Positions 11,503 through 19,327 of a DNA stretch of 64,000 nucleotides are shown piece after piece. The notes beneath the pieces were generated by a model. It saw only the letters and a program-made list of their open reading frames with translations. It did not search any database and had not been told where the DNA came from. Every line of letters begins with the position of its first letter. Position 1 is the stretch's first letter. Where the stretch lies: positions 19,631 to 83,630 of IMG/VR virus record IMGVR_UViG_3300042559_000515; one strand, given 5' to 3'. The position numbers were made by a program, and so were the translations under genes. Source of the stretch: a virus.

Positions 11503-12953
11503 TATGGCCTCCTACGGGAATCTGACTGGGGACCGCTGGAAGACGAAGAAGATACAGAAACTACTGGTGCCATAAATAATACACCAGTTGCGGCTACTAG
11601 GACCTTGCGCTGTCCGACATTGATGTTTGAACCAATCGGTACATAACTATTAAACTTATTGTCAAACACATTGATGCTTTCTTCAAATTCGGCTCTGACT
11701 TCCTCTGAAGCGCCCTGAACGGCTTCCACCAGTTGTTCTGCTTCTGCGTCAGACAAATCTGACACTTCCACAGCATCAAAGATTTCTGCGGCTTGCTCTG
11801 CGGTCACCGATTGGATGACATCAGGGTTTGTAGCCAGTTCTTCAGCCTCAGCCGCACTAACGCCTTCTTCAATGATGTTGTCCACAGCGGCTTGAATCTC
11901 TTCTTGTGGAAGGTCAGCAATAGCACCCAAAAGAGCCAAAACTTCTGTGTCAACTACTTGCTCAGGGTCTGGTTCAGGGGCTATAGTTGTGGTTGATGGA
12001 ATTTCTAATGTGGTTGTTGTTTCTGGCACTGTTGTCGTTGTGGTTGTGGTTGGAGCCATCGTCACAACTGGTGGCACCGTTGTTGAAGAAGAAGTTGTGG
12101 TCGTTGAAGAAGTGGTGGTGGTCAACTCGGTTGTCGTGGTGGTTGGCGGCACAGTGGTTGAAGGTGCAACTGTGGTTGTACTCGTTGAAGTCGTGGTTGT
12201 ACTCGTTGAAGTCGTAGTTGTTGGTACTGGTAAAGTTAAACCTGACACCTCATTACTCCACCCCGAATAAACGGTAATAGAATCGTTATCAGCACGAACT
12301 TTAAACTGGTATTCGGTATTCGGTGTTAGGTCTTCAACAACTGCGGATGTCTGTATTGACGAAATTGCCCATCCAGTACGCCAGTTGTCATTTGAGAAAA
12401 AAACAGCGTATCTCTCTACCTGAGCATTAGATTGTTCTGGGGCATCCCATGATAAGTAAACCTTATTTTGGTTTGTAGATGTGACAATTAAATTCTGTGG
12501 GGCGTTTAAATACGGGGCAATTGTCGTTGTGGTGGTGCTAGTCGTTGTCGTAGTTGGCTGTTCTGGCACTTCACTAGGTACAGAGTTAGTTTCTAGTGTG
12601 TAAGAAGTGCCATACCACCTATTGGGGTCACCGCAACAAACTCCTGTGCGGAGACGGTATGTACCACTTGTTTGCACATCATAAGAAATAAATGAATCTA
12701 ACCCGTAGTAGTCATCATTTGAAGACAAAACAGTGTTATTACTGTCATACAGCCAAAACATACTGTCAATACCGTATTGCTGGGCATTTGCCCGCACAGT
12801 AAAGGTAGTACCAGACTCCAACTCAAAGTAGAAGTCGTTGGCACCAGAGGTGGTTAAAGTTTCGGCTTTAGCGGGAGAAGACGGATAGAACCCCAGCATT
12901 GTGAGCGTAAGCCACAAAAAACAACTTGTAATCCGCAAACGGGATTTAAGCAT
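11502..12953 (-). CDS. Secreted Fn3 protein with Thr-rich linkers, 483 aa
   Basis: Signal peptide at 1-30 (hydrophobic core after MLKSRLR; cleavage likely after AKA). Next a PPC-like beta domain (about 32-125), a Thr-rich linker, an Fn3 domain (about 150-240), a long Thr/Ser/Pro linker (poly-T runs), an Ala/Glu-rich helical domain (about 335-430) and a basic tail. The C-terminal helical domain and the YVPIGSNINVGQRKV motif look like host surface proteins of freshwater actinobacteria rather than phage proteins, suggesting capture from a host. Exported during infection or displayed on the virion: undecided. Leaderless-type start. Confidence 0.85.
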   Translation of the reverse strand: MLKSRLRITSCFLWLTLTMLGFYPSSPAKAETLTTSGANDFYFELESGTTFTVRANAQQYGIDSMFWLYDSNNTVLSSNDDYYGLDSFISYDVQTSGTYRLRTGVCCGDPNRWYGTSYTLETNSVPSEVPEQPTTTTTSTTTTTIAPYLNAPQNLIVTSTNQNKVYLSWDAPEQSNAQVERYAVFFSNDNWRTGWAISSIQTSAVVEDLTPNTEYQFKVRADNDSITVYSGWSNEVSGLTLPVPTTTTSTSTTTTSTSTTTVAPSTTVPPTTTTTELTTTTSSTTTTSSSTTVPPVVTMAPTTTTTTTVPETTTTLEIPSTTTIAPEPDPEQVVDTEVLALLGAIADLPQEEIQAAVDNIIEEGVSAAEAEELATNPDVIQSVTAEQAAEIFDAVEVSDLSDAEAEQLVEAVQGASEEVRAEFEESINVFDNKFNSYVPIGSNINVGQRKVLVAATGVLFMAPVVSVSSSSSSGPQSDSRRRP

Positions 12954-12959
12954 TAAGAT

Positions 12960-12965
12960 AGTTTA
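12960..12965 (-). promoter_or_regulatory. Candidate -10 element, leaderless start of secreted protein
   Basis: TAAACT, then ATCTTA, then ATG. No Shine-Dalgarno sequence precedes the start. Confidence 0.6.
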
Positions 12966-13030
12966 CCAGAGACACGAAGAGGGACCGCCCTCAAGCAGTC
13001 CCCCTCGGTGGGTAAAGACCTCATGAATAA

Positions 13031-13062
13031 TTATACACAACTGTGCATAATTATGTGGATAA
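13031..13062. promoter_or_regulatory. Cluster of three DnaA boxes
   Basis: Three matches to the DnaA box TTATNCACA in 32 bp: TTATACACA (13031-13039, plus), TGTGCATAA (13042-13050, i.e. TTATGCACA on minus) and TGTGGATAA (13054-13062, i.e. TTATCCACA, the strongest known box). The first two form an inverted repeat flanked by ATAATTAT arms. The site lies in a gap between genes and is AT-rich. It could be a replication origin using host DnaA, a DnaA-titrating site or a DnaA-regulated promoter. Confidence 0.65.
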
Positions 13063-13063
13063 C

Positions 13064-13294
13064 CTAGAGAACTAGGCTAGGTGAACCACCACCATACATT
13101 CCATAATGCATAGCGAATGCAATTCTGTCTTCTTTCCAACCCAGCAAAAGAAGTGTCTTAATAGCGTCTGCTCTAGATGAAACAGTTGCAACGATGTGCT
13201 TTTTCATAAGAGACGCCGCTTCTTCGGGGGTAACAGCGTCATCTGCTCCAGGTGAGTAATAAAGATGTGGTCTAATCACATGTACCGTTGACAT
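13064..13294 (-). CDS. Hypothetical protein, 76 aa
   Basis: Soluble helical protein (VTPEEAASLMKKHIVATV...RADAIKTLLLLGWKEDRIAFAMHYGMYGG). Its start overlaps the stop of the ParB-like gene by one base (TAATG). The C-terminal GWKEDRIAFAMHYG helix with a Gly-rich end is distinctive, but no family is recognised. Confidence 0.7.
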   Translation of the reverse strand: MSTVHVIRPHLYYSPGADDAVTPEEAASLMKKHIVATVSSRADAIKTLLLLGWKEDRIAFAMHYGMYGGGSPSLVL

Positions 13295-13935
13295 TAATAA
13301 TCTCCTACTACGAATTTTGCTCTAAGTGGTTCGCCTTTTATGAGGGCGGCAGTTGCTCGGTGATGTCCACCAAGCAGTCGCAGTTCCCCTGTGTGTGGAT
13401 GAATATACACGAAGGGTGTTTGATTCCCAACATCCTCATGGTCAGCATGGAGGTCTCCATGTTGTCCGTGCTCTAAATAGTGTAGAACTCCACTAGAAGT
13501 AACGGAAGGCTGACTCCCGCTGAGAAATCGTGGGTCAAATTCACGAAGGTTATCTACTGATGGCTTGTCATGAATTACCCTACTTACCAACGAAGGGTCA
13601 TAACTAAATCCGCCCTTATTTTTGGTTGATTGACTCCAGGGGATACCAGTTTTAAGACTGGCGGGTTGACCTTCTCGTACCCATGGGCTTTCTTCATAGT
13701 CAGGATTACGCCTACGAGAGTAATCAAGTTCTGCTGGTGAAGTAGGTTTACCTTGACCAAACAAAGGGTAAATGCTTTTTGACCCAAATAAGTTTTCTAG
13801 GCGCTTTGCGTAGTTTGCCTGATGATATGGGTGGCTCAGGTAAGCCATGTCAATGTATTCACCAAGTTGTGTTTCACTAAGCCTGTTGGTTGACATGGGC
13901 GTAACCTTATCCCTTAGTAAATACTTTCGCAACAT
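13294..13935 (-). CDS. ParB/Srx-like HHR-motif protein, 213 aa
   Basis: The C-terminal part carries the ParB/sulfiredoxin-fold signature: VYIHPHTGELRLLGGHHRATAALIKGEPLRAKFVV, with GGHHR equivalent to the GxxR nucleotide-binding motif. The first 130 residues are a divergent extension. Three smaller HHR or AHR proteins occur at 14537, 16406 and 20590, so this is the largest of a local family. ATG 13896 is an alternative start. A role in DNA binding or nucleotide hydrolysis is inferred from the fold only. Confidence 0.75.
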   Translation of the reverse strand: MLRKYLLRDKVTPMSTNRLSETQLGEYIDMAYLSHPYHQANYAKRLENLFGSKSIYPLFGQGKPTSPAELDYSRRRNPDYEESPWVREGQPASLKTGIPWSQSTKNKGGFSYDPSLVSRVIHDKPSVDNLREFDPRFLSGSQPSVTSSGVLHYLEHGQHGDLHADHEDVGNQTPFVYIHPHTGELRLLGGHHRATAALIKGEPLRAKFVVGDY

Positions 13936-13947
13936 TAGAGGTGTTCA

Positions 13948-14073
13948 TCAATAAACTCCCTCGCAACAAGCATCCCTAGCGCCGCAAGATTCGCACTTAT
14001 AATGAGCGTGTTCAGGACGCATTTTGCCCCCACACCAAACACATTGAGTAGAGCAGTCTTTGGCATCACTCAT
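13948..14073 (-). CDS. Mini zinc-ribbon protein, 41 aa
   Basis: Short frame with CVWCGGKM and CESCGARDACC: two CxxC pairs 17 residues apart, a typical zinc ribbon, plus two more cysteines. ATG 14073 overlaps the TGA of the upstream gene (ATGA). Function unknown. Confidence 0.7.
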   Translation of the reverse strand: MSDAKDCSTQCVWCGGKMRPEHAHYKCESCGARDACCEGVY

Positions 14074-14225
14074 GACACCACGAGGATGATGTCCCAGGAA
14101 CTAGCCTCAATCTGGATAGCCTTTGACAATACTATGTTCTTATAACCACTAGCCTTGGCAAGGTTTGTTGCAATCTTGATGGCGTCACTGATTAAAACCG
14201 TGTGCACAGGATAGGTTACAAACAT
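14070..14225 (-). CDS. Hypothetical protein, 51 aa
   Basis: Frame beginning MFVTYPVHTVLISDAIKIA and ending SWDIILVVS. Alternating strand and helix with conserved-looking Lys/Ser pairs; no family recognised. Its coupling to the zinc ribbon (4 nt overlap) and clean fit to the gap support translation. A run of nine T lies just upstream. Confidence 0.55.
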   Translation of the reverse strand: MFVTYPVHTVLISDAIKIATNLAKASGYKNIVLSKAIQIEASSWDIILVVS

Positions 14226-14239
14226 AATTTAAAAAAAAA

Positions 14240-14503
14240 TTATTGCTCTGTGCGTGAGATGCCAGAGTCAGACGCAAGCAACTGTCCTGACCACTCGTTG
14301 GCGTTACAGTCTTGACAATTGTCTAAATCTTTACAATTACAGCGTGATGTAATTGCATTGATAAATGCCGCCTGATTGCGCTGTCCTCGTGAAAGGAAGC
14401 CACCGCCACCTCCGAGGTTAATACCCTCAATTGCAGGTCGTTCCATTTCGCTACGGCTTGGTGTATCTGGACCGCTACCCATGCCTGATTTTTTCTTTGC
14501 CAT
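14240..14503 (-). CDS. Hypothetical Cys-containing protein, 87 aa
   Basis: N-terminus MAKKKSGMGSGPDTPSRSEM is disordered and basic, then a GGGGG run and CNCKDLDNCQDCNANEWSG with four cysteines that could bind metal. No ribosome site; a perfect TATAAT lies 6 nt before the ATG. No family recognised. Confidence 0.7.
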   Translation of the reverse strand: MAKKKSGMGSGPDTPSRSEMERPAIEGINLGGGGGFLSRGQRNQAAFINAITSRCNCKDLDNCQDCNANEWSGQLLASDSGISRTEQ

Positions 14504-14509
14504 ACAGAA

Positions 14510-14515
14510 ATTATA
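14510..14515 (-). promoter_or_regulatory. Candidate -10 element, leaderless start
   Basis: Perfect TATAAT (extended by GG upstream), then TTCTGT, then ATG of the 87 aa gene. The best match to a sigma-A -10 among the leaderless sites. Confidence 0.65.
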
Positions 14516-14536
14516 CCTTAATAGCCAATGGGGGGT

Positions 14537-14938
14537 TTATGACCCTTTTCTAGGGTCAATACCTAAGTTGAATAAGTGCTTACTGTCATCCCCATACTCA
14601 ATAGGGATAAACATGTCAGGGTTGATGCTAAATGCCGAAGCGACTCGGTGGTGACCATCAGAGATAACTGTTTCATCATTCTCTCGGCTGAAGAACTCAA
14701 TATTGACAGGGTTTTGGACACCCTTTTCTTTGATTGAATCATGGAGGTTAAGGTTGTCATACATTTTTGCGTAAGAAATAGGGTCCATAGACTCTTCAAG
14801 TTTTTCATTTAACAATTCTGGATTTTGTGACATAGGACGCCACTCTTCCAAATCATCACCTGCTGGCATGTCCATTAACTCACGGGCAGTCATAAATAAC
14901 TTGAGTTGTTTTGGATTGAGGTGATTTTTAGCCGCCAT
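14537..14938 (-). CDS. ParB-like HHR protein with NPKQLKLF tag, 133 aa
   Basis: ParB-like core: LHDSIKEKGVQNPVNIEF...ETVISDGHHRVASAFSINPDMFIPIEY, where DGHHR is the GxxR motif. The N-terminus (LNPKQLKLFMTARELM) is nearly the same as that of the 134 aa protein at 16406, and QLKLF fits the beta-sliding-clamp-binding motif QL[SD]LF. It follows a paralogue of the tag family at 14938 with a one-base overlap. DNA binding or clamp association is inference. Confidence 0.8.
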   Translation of the reverse strand: MAAKNHLNPKQLKLFMTARELMDMPAGDDLEEWRPMSQNPELLNEKLEESMDPISYAKMYDNLNLHDSIKEKGVQNPVNIEFFSRENDETVISDGHHRVASAFSINPDMFIPIEYGDDSKHLFNLGIDPRKGS

Positions 14939-15789
14939 TAGTAATCCTCTAAACCAGGAAGTTTGGGTTGTGAATTATTATTTGGCAAATCTTCTTGAGA
15001 AAATTGAGTAGACATCTTAGAACGGCGATTTCTTCTAAGTTCGTCCCTTAGTGCGCTTCTTGCCACACGCACATCTTCATGTGATACCTCACCACGAAGG
15101 TAAATGCCCATGTGCTTTTCTTCAAAAGGTGTGACAATCTTTGGCTCAAACATAGTTGTGTTTACTTGTTCACTTCCAGGATTGTCTTCATTAGGTTGAA
15201 TTAATCCACGCTCTACAGCGTGCTTAGCAATACGACTGCTATGAGGGGACAAGTTTGCTGAGGGGATAATGTCAGAGTTTAAGTGGTCTTGCTTAATGAT
15301 TGACATCAATGTTGGAAAAGTGTGTGTTGCATGCTTATCAAAGTACGCATTAGAAATTTCTAGAGTACCCCTCTGTTCCCCAAACAGTTTCCCAGTATTA
15401 ACCATAGGGTGATTTTTAATAACCTCTACTGCCCTACTAAAACCCTCTGGGTCTGTCCTATGTGTAGCCTCGTCATTGATGACGCTACTGATGGAAGAAA
15501 CATCTTCTTCAGACATGTTGGGGTCATTGAAGTCACTGAGGTGTTTGATTAGTTCATGAGAGACACCAGTGGCTCTACTTAGGTGACGGGTAGGTGCGTA
15601 CTTACCCCGTTCGTTTCCATTGTCCCAGATAGGTCCGTTAAAACCTGGGTTATGGATTACGCCTACTTCACCCCAAGCGTGGCCTGCAAGAGCACCGCTT
15701 CCAACTAAAGCGTCACTGTCAGTTGCAACAGCACGGTAACTCTTCCAACCTGCACCAAAGTTACCGTCTCCCCTAAAGTACCTACCCAT
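14938..15789 (-). CDS. Tag-family paralogue A, 283 aa
   Basis: One of four related proteins (others at 16810, 17637, 18470). Shared features: an N-terminal WKSYRAVAT segment, a central LSPHSSRIAKHAVERGL segment and a C-terminal Q-x-LPG tag (here SQPKLPGLEDY). This copy is the most divergent. No enzyme motifs, signal peptide or membrane segment. Its place in a late-type minus operon, one base from a ParB-like gene and a holin-like gene, suggests virion-associated or late intracellular proteins. Confidence 0.75.
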   Translation of the reverse strand: MGRYFRGDGNFGAGWKSYRAVATDSDALVGSGALAGHAWGEVGVIHNPGFNGPIWDNGNERGKYAPTRHLSRATGVSHELIKHLSDFNDPNMSEEDVSSISSVINDEATHRTDPEGFSRAVEVIKNHPMVNTGKLFGEQRGTLEISNAYFDKHATHTFPTLMSIIKQDHLNSDIIPSANLSPHSSRIAKHAVERGLIQPNEDNPGSEQVNTTMFEPKIVTPFEEKHMGIYLRGEVSHEDVRVARSALRDELRRNRRSKMSTQFSQEDLPNNNSQPKLPGLEDY

Positions 15790-16019
15790 TACTTAGACTT
15801 CTTATCTACTTTATTAAAGACATCGTTGATTTCGTCAACGGTAAGTTTTCCATCATCCATGAAGGCACGAGCAAGACCTTCAACTACAAATGAGACACCG
15901 CCAATACCTGCCATCAGTACGGCTTTCCATAGTGGAATACCAGCAATAGCGCCTGCGCCAACAACGGAAAGACCAGTGGCTGCAAAAGTGGCAAGAATAC
16001 GGAGAAGAATCTGTTTCAC
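15789..16019 (-). CDS. Holin-like protein with EF-hand-like tail, 76 aa
   Basis: Two hydrophobic segments (about 5-25 and 30-48, Ala/Gly-rich: FAATGLSVVGAGAIAG / VLMAGIGGVSFVVEGL) followed by a charged tail FMDDGKLTVDEINDVF, which resembles a calcium-binding EF-hand loop (DDGKLTVDE). Two-TM small proteins of this type serve as holins in actinophages. GTG start at 16019 with TAAAAT 7 nt upstream and no ribosome site. Confidence 0.8.
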   Translation of the reverse strand: MKQILLRILATFAATGLSVVGAGAIAGIPLWKAVLMAGIGGVSFVVEGLARAFMDDGKLTVDEINDVFNKVDKKSK

Positions 16020-16026
16020 AGACTCT

Positions 16027-16032
16027 ATTTTA
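16027..16032 (-). promoter_or_regulatory. Candidate -10 element, holin-like gene
   Basis: TAAAAT, then 7 nt, then GTG. Same arrangement as the other leaderless sites with one extra base. Confidence 0.5.
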
Positions 16033-16034
16033 CA

Positions 16035-16208
16035 CTAACCGCCGTTGCGGTAAAAGCCACGACCAACAAGGTTGACCGATGGGGTGCCGAAGACCTTTTT
16101 CATCTGTTCTTGGCACTCTGGGCAGATAACTACTGGCTCTTCGGCATGAATTGACCGACTCTCCTCGTGGGAGTGGTCATTTGAGCATTTGTACTGATAT
16201 GTAGCCAT
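16035..16208 (-). CDS. FmdB-type zinc ribbon protein, 57 aa
   Basis: Begins MATYQYKCSNDHSHEE and continues VVICPECQEQMKKVFGTPSVNLVGRGFY, the layout of FmdB/CxxC-CxxC regulatory zinc ribbons (one Cys replaced: KCSND instead of CxxC). Phages often encode such proteins between structural genes. The ATG immediately follows the TAA of the gene upstream, so it is coupled. Confidence 0.8.
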   Translation of the reverse strand: MATYQYKCSNDHSHEESRSIHAEEPVVICPECQEQMKKVFGTPSVNLVGRGFYRNGG

Positions 16209-16391
16209 TTAGTCGTCTTCAAATTTATTTTTCTGGAACAGGTACGCAGGGTAGGAATCCATAAAGTCATCCGTCTCGTTTTCACGGCGCTCACGAAGAA
16301 TCTGTTTCTGCTTGCGCTTTTTGTGCTCATTGTCAAACTGTGGACTTAATTTCTTTTGACGAAATTCGTTGAGGTCTACTACATCACCCAT
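16209..16391 (-). CDS. Hypothetical basic protein, 60 aa
   Basis: Very charged (RQKKLSPQFDNEHKKRKQKQ, RERRENE), probably one long helix; the N-terminus MGDVVDLNEFRQKK is like that of small phage proteins between tail and lysis genes. A TAGAAT hexamer lies 8 nt before the ATG. No family recognised. Confidence 0.7.
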   Translation of the reverse strand: MGDVVDLNEFRQKKLSPQFDNEHKKRKQKQILRERRENETDDFMDSYPAYLFQKNKFEDD

Positions 16392-16399
16392 ATGTTCTT

Positions 16400-16405
16400 A
16401 TTCTA
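16400..16405 (-). promoter_or_regulatory. Possible -10 element (8 nt gap)
   Basis: TAGAAT, then 8 nt, then the ATG of the 60 aa basic protein. Weaker match to the 6 nt rule. Confidence 0.4.
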
Positions 16406-16810
16406 TCAATAAGTGTCGTAGTGGTAGTCTGAGTCGTCAAAGTGTGGCAAATCCACTTTATGGTCTGCCTGTGTTTGGTAGTCATAGTAATTAGCATAAC
16501 CAGGACCGACTTCATAATTTACAGGAATGAACTGGTCTGGGTTCAAACGATGTTGTGCGGCAATACGGTGGTGCCCGCCAACAATATACTGGTCCTTAGG
16601 GTGTAGAGAAACAGGAATCTGTACACCTGTCTCCTTGATGCTGTCCATCAAACCATTTTGTTCCGCTTCATCAGCCTTGCGTTCCCACAGTTCATCTGTG
16701 GATTCACCAGGAAGGTAGTCACCGTCAATTGGTTCAAAATCTTTGACGATTTCTCGTGCAGTCATAAACAGTTTTAACTGATTTGGATTTTCTTGTTTTT
16801 TCCGAGCCAT
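16406..16810 (-). CDS. ParB-like HHR protein with NPNQLKLF tag, 134 aa
   Basis: ParB-like core with GLMDSIKETGVQIPVSL and YIVGGHHRIAAQHRLNPDQFIPVNY. The N-terminal tag ENPNQLKLFMTAREIV matches the paralogue at 14537 almost residue for residue although the rest differs more, so the tag is under separate selection. The C-terminus is His/Asp/Tyr-rich. It overlaps tag-family paralogue B by one base, repeating the pairing seen at 14537/14938. Confidence 0.8.
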   Translation of the reverse strand: MARKKQENPNQLKLFMTAREIVKDFEPIDGDYLPGESTDELWERKADEAEQNGLMDSIKETGVQIPVSLHPKDQYIVGGHHRIAAQHRLNPDQFIPVNYEVGPGYANYYDYQTQADHKVDLPHFDDSDYHYDTY

Positions 16811-17637
16811 TACACGAATCCTTCCATTCCAGGCAAAAACTGGTCACTCAACCCTTTTCTAGTGACAGGAGTAGTGTTTCTAATCTTAGGCTTGCGGAGC
16901 ATCTCACGAACATCCTGTCGTGCGGCACGCACCATATCAGGGTGAATGGCTTCATCGGGTTGGTCATTACCCCACACATTGTTAGCAAACTCACTACCTA
17001 CAGAACGATTATGTTGTCTGATGGTGTTTGTTACTTCTGCGTTAGGGTTTGCGGGGTCTGTTTCAACTAAACCCTTATCTAGTGCTGTTTTAGTCAATTT
17101 ACTACTATAAGGAGATAACGAACCAGACGCAATTATTTTTTCTGCACCTAAATCACGCTTGGCAAGGGCGGCAAGGGTAATAGCAGTGTGGGGCATACTT
17201 GGGTCCGCAACCATGTTGTCAATTTGTATAGACGATGGTATTCGTTCAAATAGAGTTTCTGGTTGAAAGTATTTGTTACCCTCTATGTGTGGCTTCATTG
17301 CCTCTTTATCAAAACCCCCACTACGAAGAGCATGTAGTATCTGGTTTGCGGAATCTTCGTGACCAGTCCAGTCATCTTCTGGAATACTTTCAATTTTGTC
17401 CGAAATGTGTCTTAGATAATTATTACTTAAACCTGTCACATTGTATGGGTCACGGTAATTAGTTTTTGCACTATTATCAAAAGGGACAACATACTTTGAT
17501 GGCGAGTGTGACACACTGATACTTGCGTATGGTCGGCGCTTTTCTACACCACTAAGTGTTTCTACCTCAAATTCATTACCTACAGCGTTATATGTAGACA
17601 TGTCTTCTTCATGGTTTTTAAAGTATTCAATTGCCAT
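16810..17637 (-). CDS. Tag-family paralogue B, 275 aa
   Basis: Closest to paralogue D at 18470: both share FQPETLFE, PSSI, DPSM-HTA, AKRD-AEKIIAS and LSP-SS segments. The C-terminus reads TRKGLSDQFLPGMEGFV, the same tag as in C and nearly the same as D. Soluble, no known domain. Three of these genes lie in tandem with one-base TAATG junctions, indicating duplication followed by divergence while the tag stayed fixed. Confidence 0.8.
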   Translation of the reverse strand: MAIEYFKNHEEDMSTYNAVGNEFEVETLSGVEKRRPYASISVSHSPSKYVVPFDNSAKTNYRDPYNVTGLSNNYLRHISDKIESIPEDDWTGHEDSANQILHALRSGGFDKEAMKPHIEGNKYFQPETLFERIPSSIQIDNMVADPSMPHTAITLAALAKRDLGAEKIIASGSLSPYSSKLTKTALDKGLVETDPANPNAEVTNTIRQHNRSVGSEFANNVWGNDQPDEAIHPDMVRAARQDVREMLRKPKIRNTTPVTRKGLSDQFLPGMEGFV

Positions 17638-18470
17638 TAGACAAAACCTTCCATGCCTGGGAGGAACTGGTCGCTAAGTCCTTTGGCTGTCACTGGCTTG
17701 GGATTGCGCTTGCGACCAAGAATCTCACGCACAGCCTCTTTACCTCGGATAACACTTGTATCAGGGATAGGTGCTCCTTTTTCACGGATAACATCTGCGT
17801 ATTCACTTGACATGGTGTGACGAAGTTGTCTTTGCTCCTCATAGTCACCAGCGGTGCTTTCTGCGCTTGGGTTACCTGAATGGGCACTAACGGGTAGCCC
17901 ACGCTTAATGGCGTTTTGTGTCAGTTTGCTACTGAACTTTGTCAGTGAACTATCTGCCACAAATGGCGCACGGTTCCCCTCATCGTAGGCAATACCAAGA
18001 AGGTTGATACCTGCGGCATTCATGGAGGGGTCAGAGTACATTCCGTTAATGTATGTCTTTGCAGGTTTTGATTCATAAAACAAATGTTCTGGTGTAATGT
18101 GGGGGTTGGTGCGTGCCTGCTCCACCGCCCAATCCATTGTCTTACCGTGGCTTGGATATCCTCTAAGAACACCAAGCGCACGCATAGCATCCATTTTTTC
18201 AGGGTTATCGGCTATATCTGGTTCGTCAAGTAATGAACGATACCTTTTGGTCAGGTATTCGGGGTGGAGACCAGTCTGACCACTGTCATCAGCGTAATTA
18301 GGACCTTGTTCATCATCAAAAGTAGGGGTGTACTCTGCAAACTGGTGATATGTACCTACATTTGCATTCGGCACCGCACCAGTCTCAGGTTTTGGTGTAC
18401 CTAATGCTCTGTAAAACGACTGAAACCCACCAGGGTAGTGTTGGCGAGATTCAAGAATATATTCAGGCAT
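17637..18470 (-). CDS. Tag-family paralogue C, 277 aa
   Basis: N-terminus MPEYILESRQHYPGGFQSFYRALG; central LTKFSSKLTQNAIKRGLPVS; C-terminus TAKGLSDQFLPGMEGFV, identical over the last 14 residues to paralogue B. The middle is more diverged than between B and D. No catalytic motif seen. The constant tail on variable bodies suggests a common binding partner, for example a packaging or scaffold protein or the sliding clamp; this is inference. Confidence 0.8.
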   Translation of the reverse strand: MPEYILESRQHYPGGFQSFYRALGTPKPETGAVPNANVGTYHQFAEYTPTFDDEQGPNYADDSGQTGLHPEYLTKRYRSLLDEPDIADNPEKMDAMRALGVLRGYPSHGKTMDWAVEQARTNPHITPEHLFYESKPAKTYINGMYSDPSMNAAGINLLGIAYDEGNRAPFVADSSLTKFSSKLTQNAIKRGLPVSAHSGNPSAESTAGDYEEQRQLRHTMSSEYADVIREKGAPIPDTSVIRGKEAVREILGRKRNPKPVTAKGLSDQFLPGMEGFV

Positions 18471-19327
18471 CAGACAAAGCCTTCCATACCAGGTAGAAAC
18501 TGAGCGCTGAGACCCTTCTTTGTGACAGGCGTGTTATTTCGGGCTGGTGTGCCACGCTGACCACGAAGCCATCCACGGATGTCATCCCTAGCACCCTTTA
18601 CTTCTTCTGGAGAAATTGGTGTCTCTGGCTGGTCCATACCCCAAGGGTTATCTTGTCTTTTTACCCTGATAGTCCGCTTGCTCTTGTCAATGTCATTTGT
18701 AATCTCTGCTTCGGGGTTATCCCGATGTGTTTCAACTGGCAGACCTCTGGTTACAGCATTCCTAACCAATTGGCTACTAAATGGAGATAGGTCATCAGAT
18801 GCAATTATCTTTTCTGCCTTTTGGTCACGCTTTGCAATAGCGGACAAAGTCATGGCTGTGTGAGCCATACTTGGGTCAGACACCATATTTGTAATCTCTA
18901 TAGACGATGGAACCTCTTCAAACAAAGTTTCTGGTTGAAAATGGGGGTTACTCCGCATCTGACCCCGTACATATGCCTTACTGACAGGGTCTGACATGTG
19001 CATGATGCCGATGGTGTGCATGGCATCGTCATCATAGCCAGTCCAGTTATCTTCACCTTTTTTTGTAAGTTTGTCTGCCAGATGACTTACATAATCATCG
19101 CTGAGACCAGTGTCTGTGTAGGAGTCACCACCAATATTTGTGTAGGGTACGACAAACCTTCCTGGCCTGTGCTTTACATTAATTGTTGCAAAAGGTCGCT
19201 CTTGTAAGTCACCTGGGTCATCAGGAAGTCCAAAGAATGGGTCAGGCTCTACATCAACAGGCTTTCCTAATGCGGTGTAGGAAAAATTACCTTCGTAATC
19301 TGTGTTCTTAGAGTAATCAATTGCCAT
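18470..19327 (-). CDS. Tag-family paralogue D, 285 aa
   Basis: N-terminus MAIDYSKNTDYEGNFSYTALG; centre matches B closely (HFQPETLFE, SSIEITNMVSDPSM, KAEKIIASDDLSPFSS); C-terminus KKGLSAQFLPGMEGFV. The last gene upstream in the tandem block. Stop/start overlap by one base with both neighbours. Function unknown. Confidence 0.8.
   Translation of the reverse strand: MAIDYSKNTDYEGNFSYTALGKPVDVEPDPFFGLPDDPGDLQERPFATINVKHRPGRFVVPYTNIGGDSYTDTGLSDDYVSHLADKLTKKGEDNWTGYDDDAMHTIGIMHMSDPVSKAYVRGQMRSNPHFQPETLFEEVPSSIEITNMVSDPSMAHTAMTLSAIAKRDQKAEKIIASDDLSPFSSQLVRNAVTRGLPVETHRDNPEAEITNDIDKSKRTIRVKRQDNPWGMDQPETPISPEEVKGARDDIRGWLRGQRGTPARNNTPVTKKGLSAQFLPGMEGFV

Noticed and set aside
11947-12270. A plus-strand Val-rich frame
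   Set aside because: Exact antisense of the Thr-rich linkers of the secreted protein; repeats of ACN codons read backwards.
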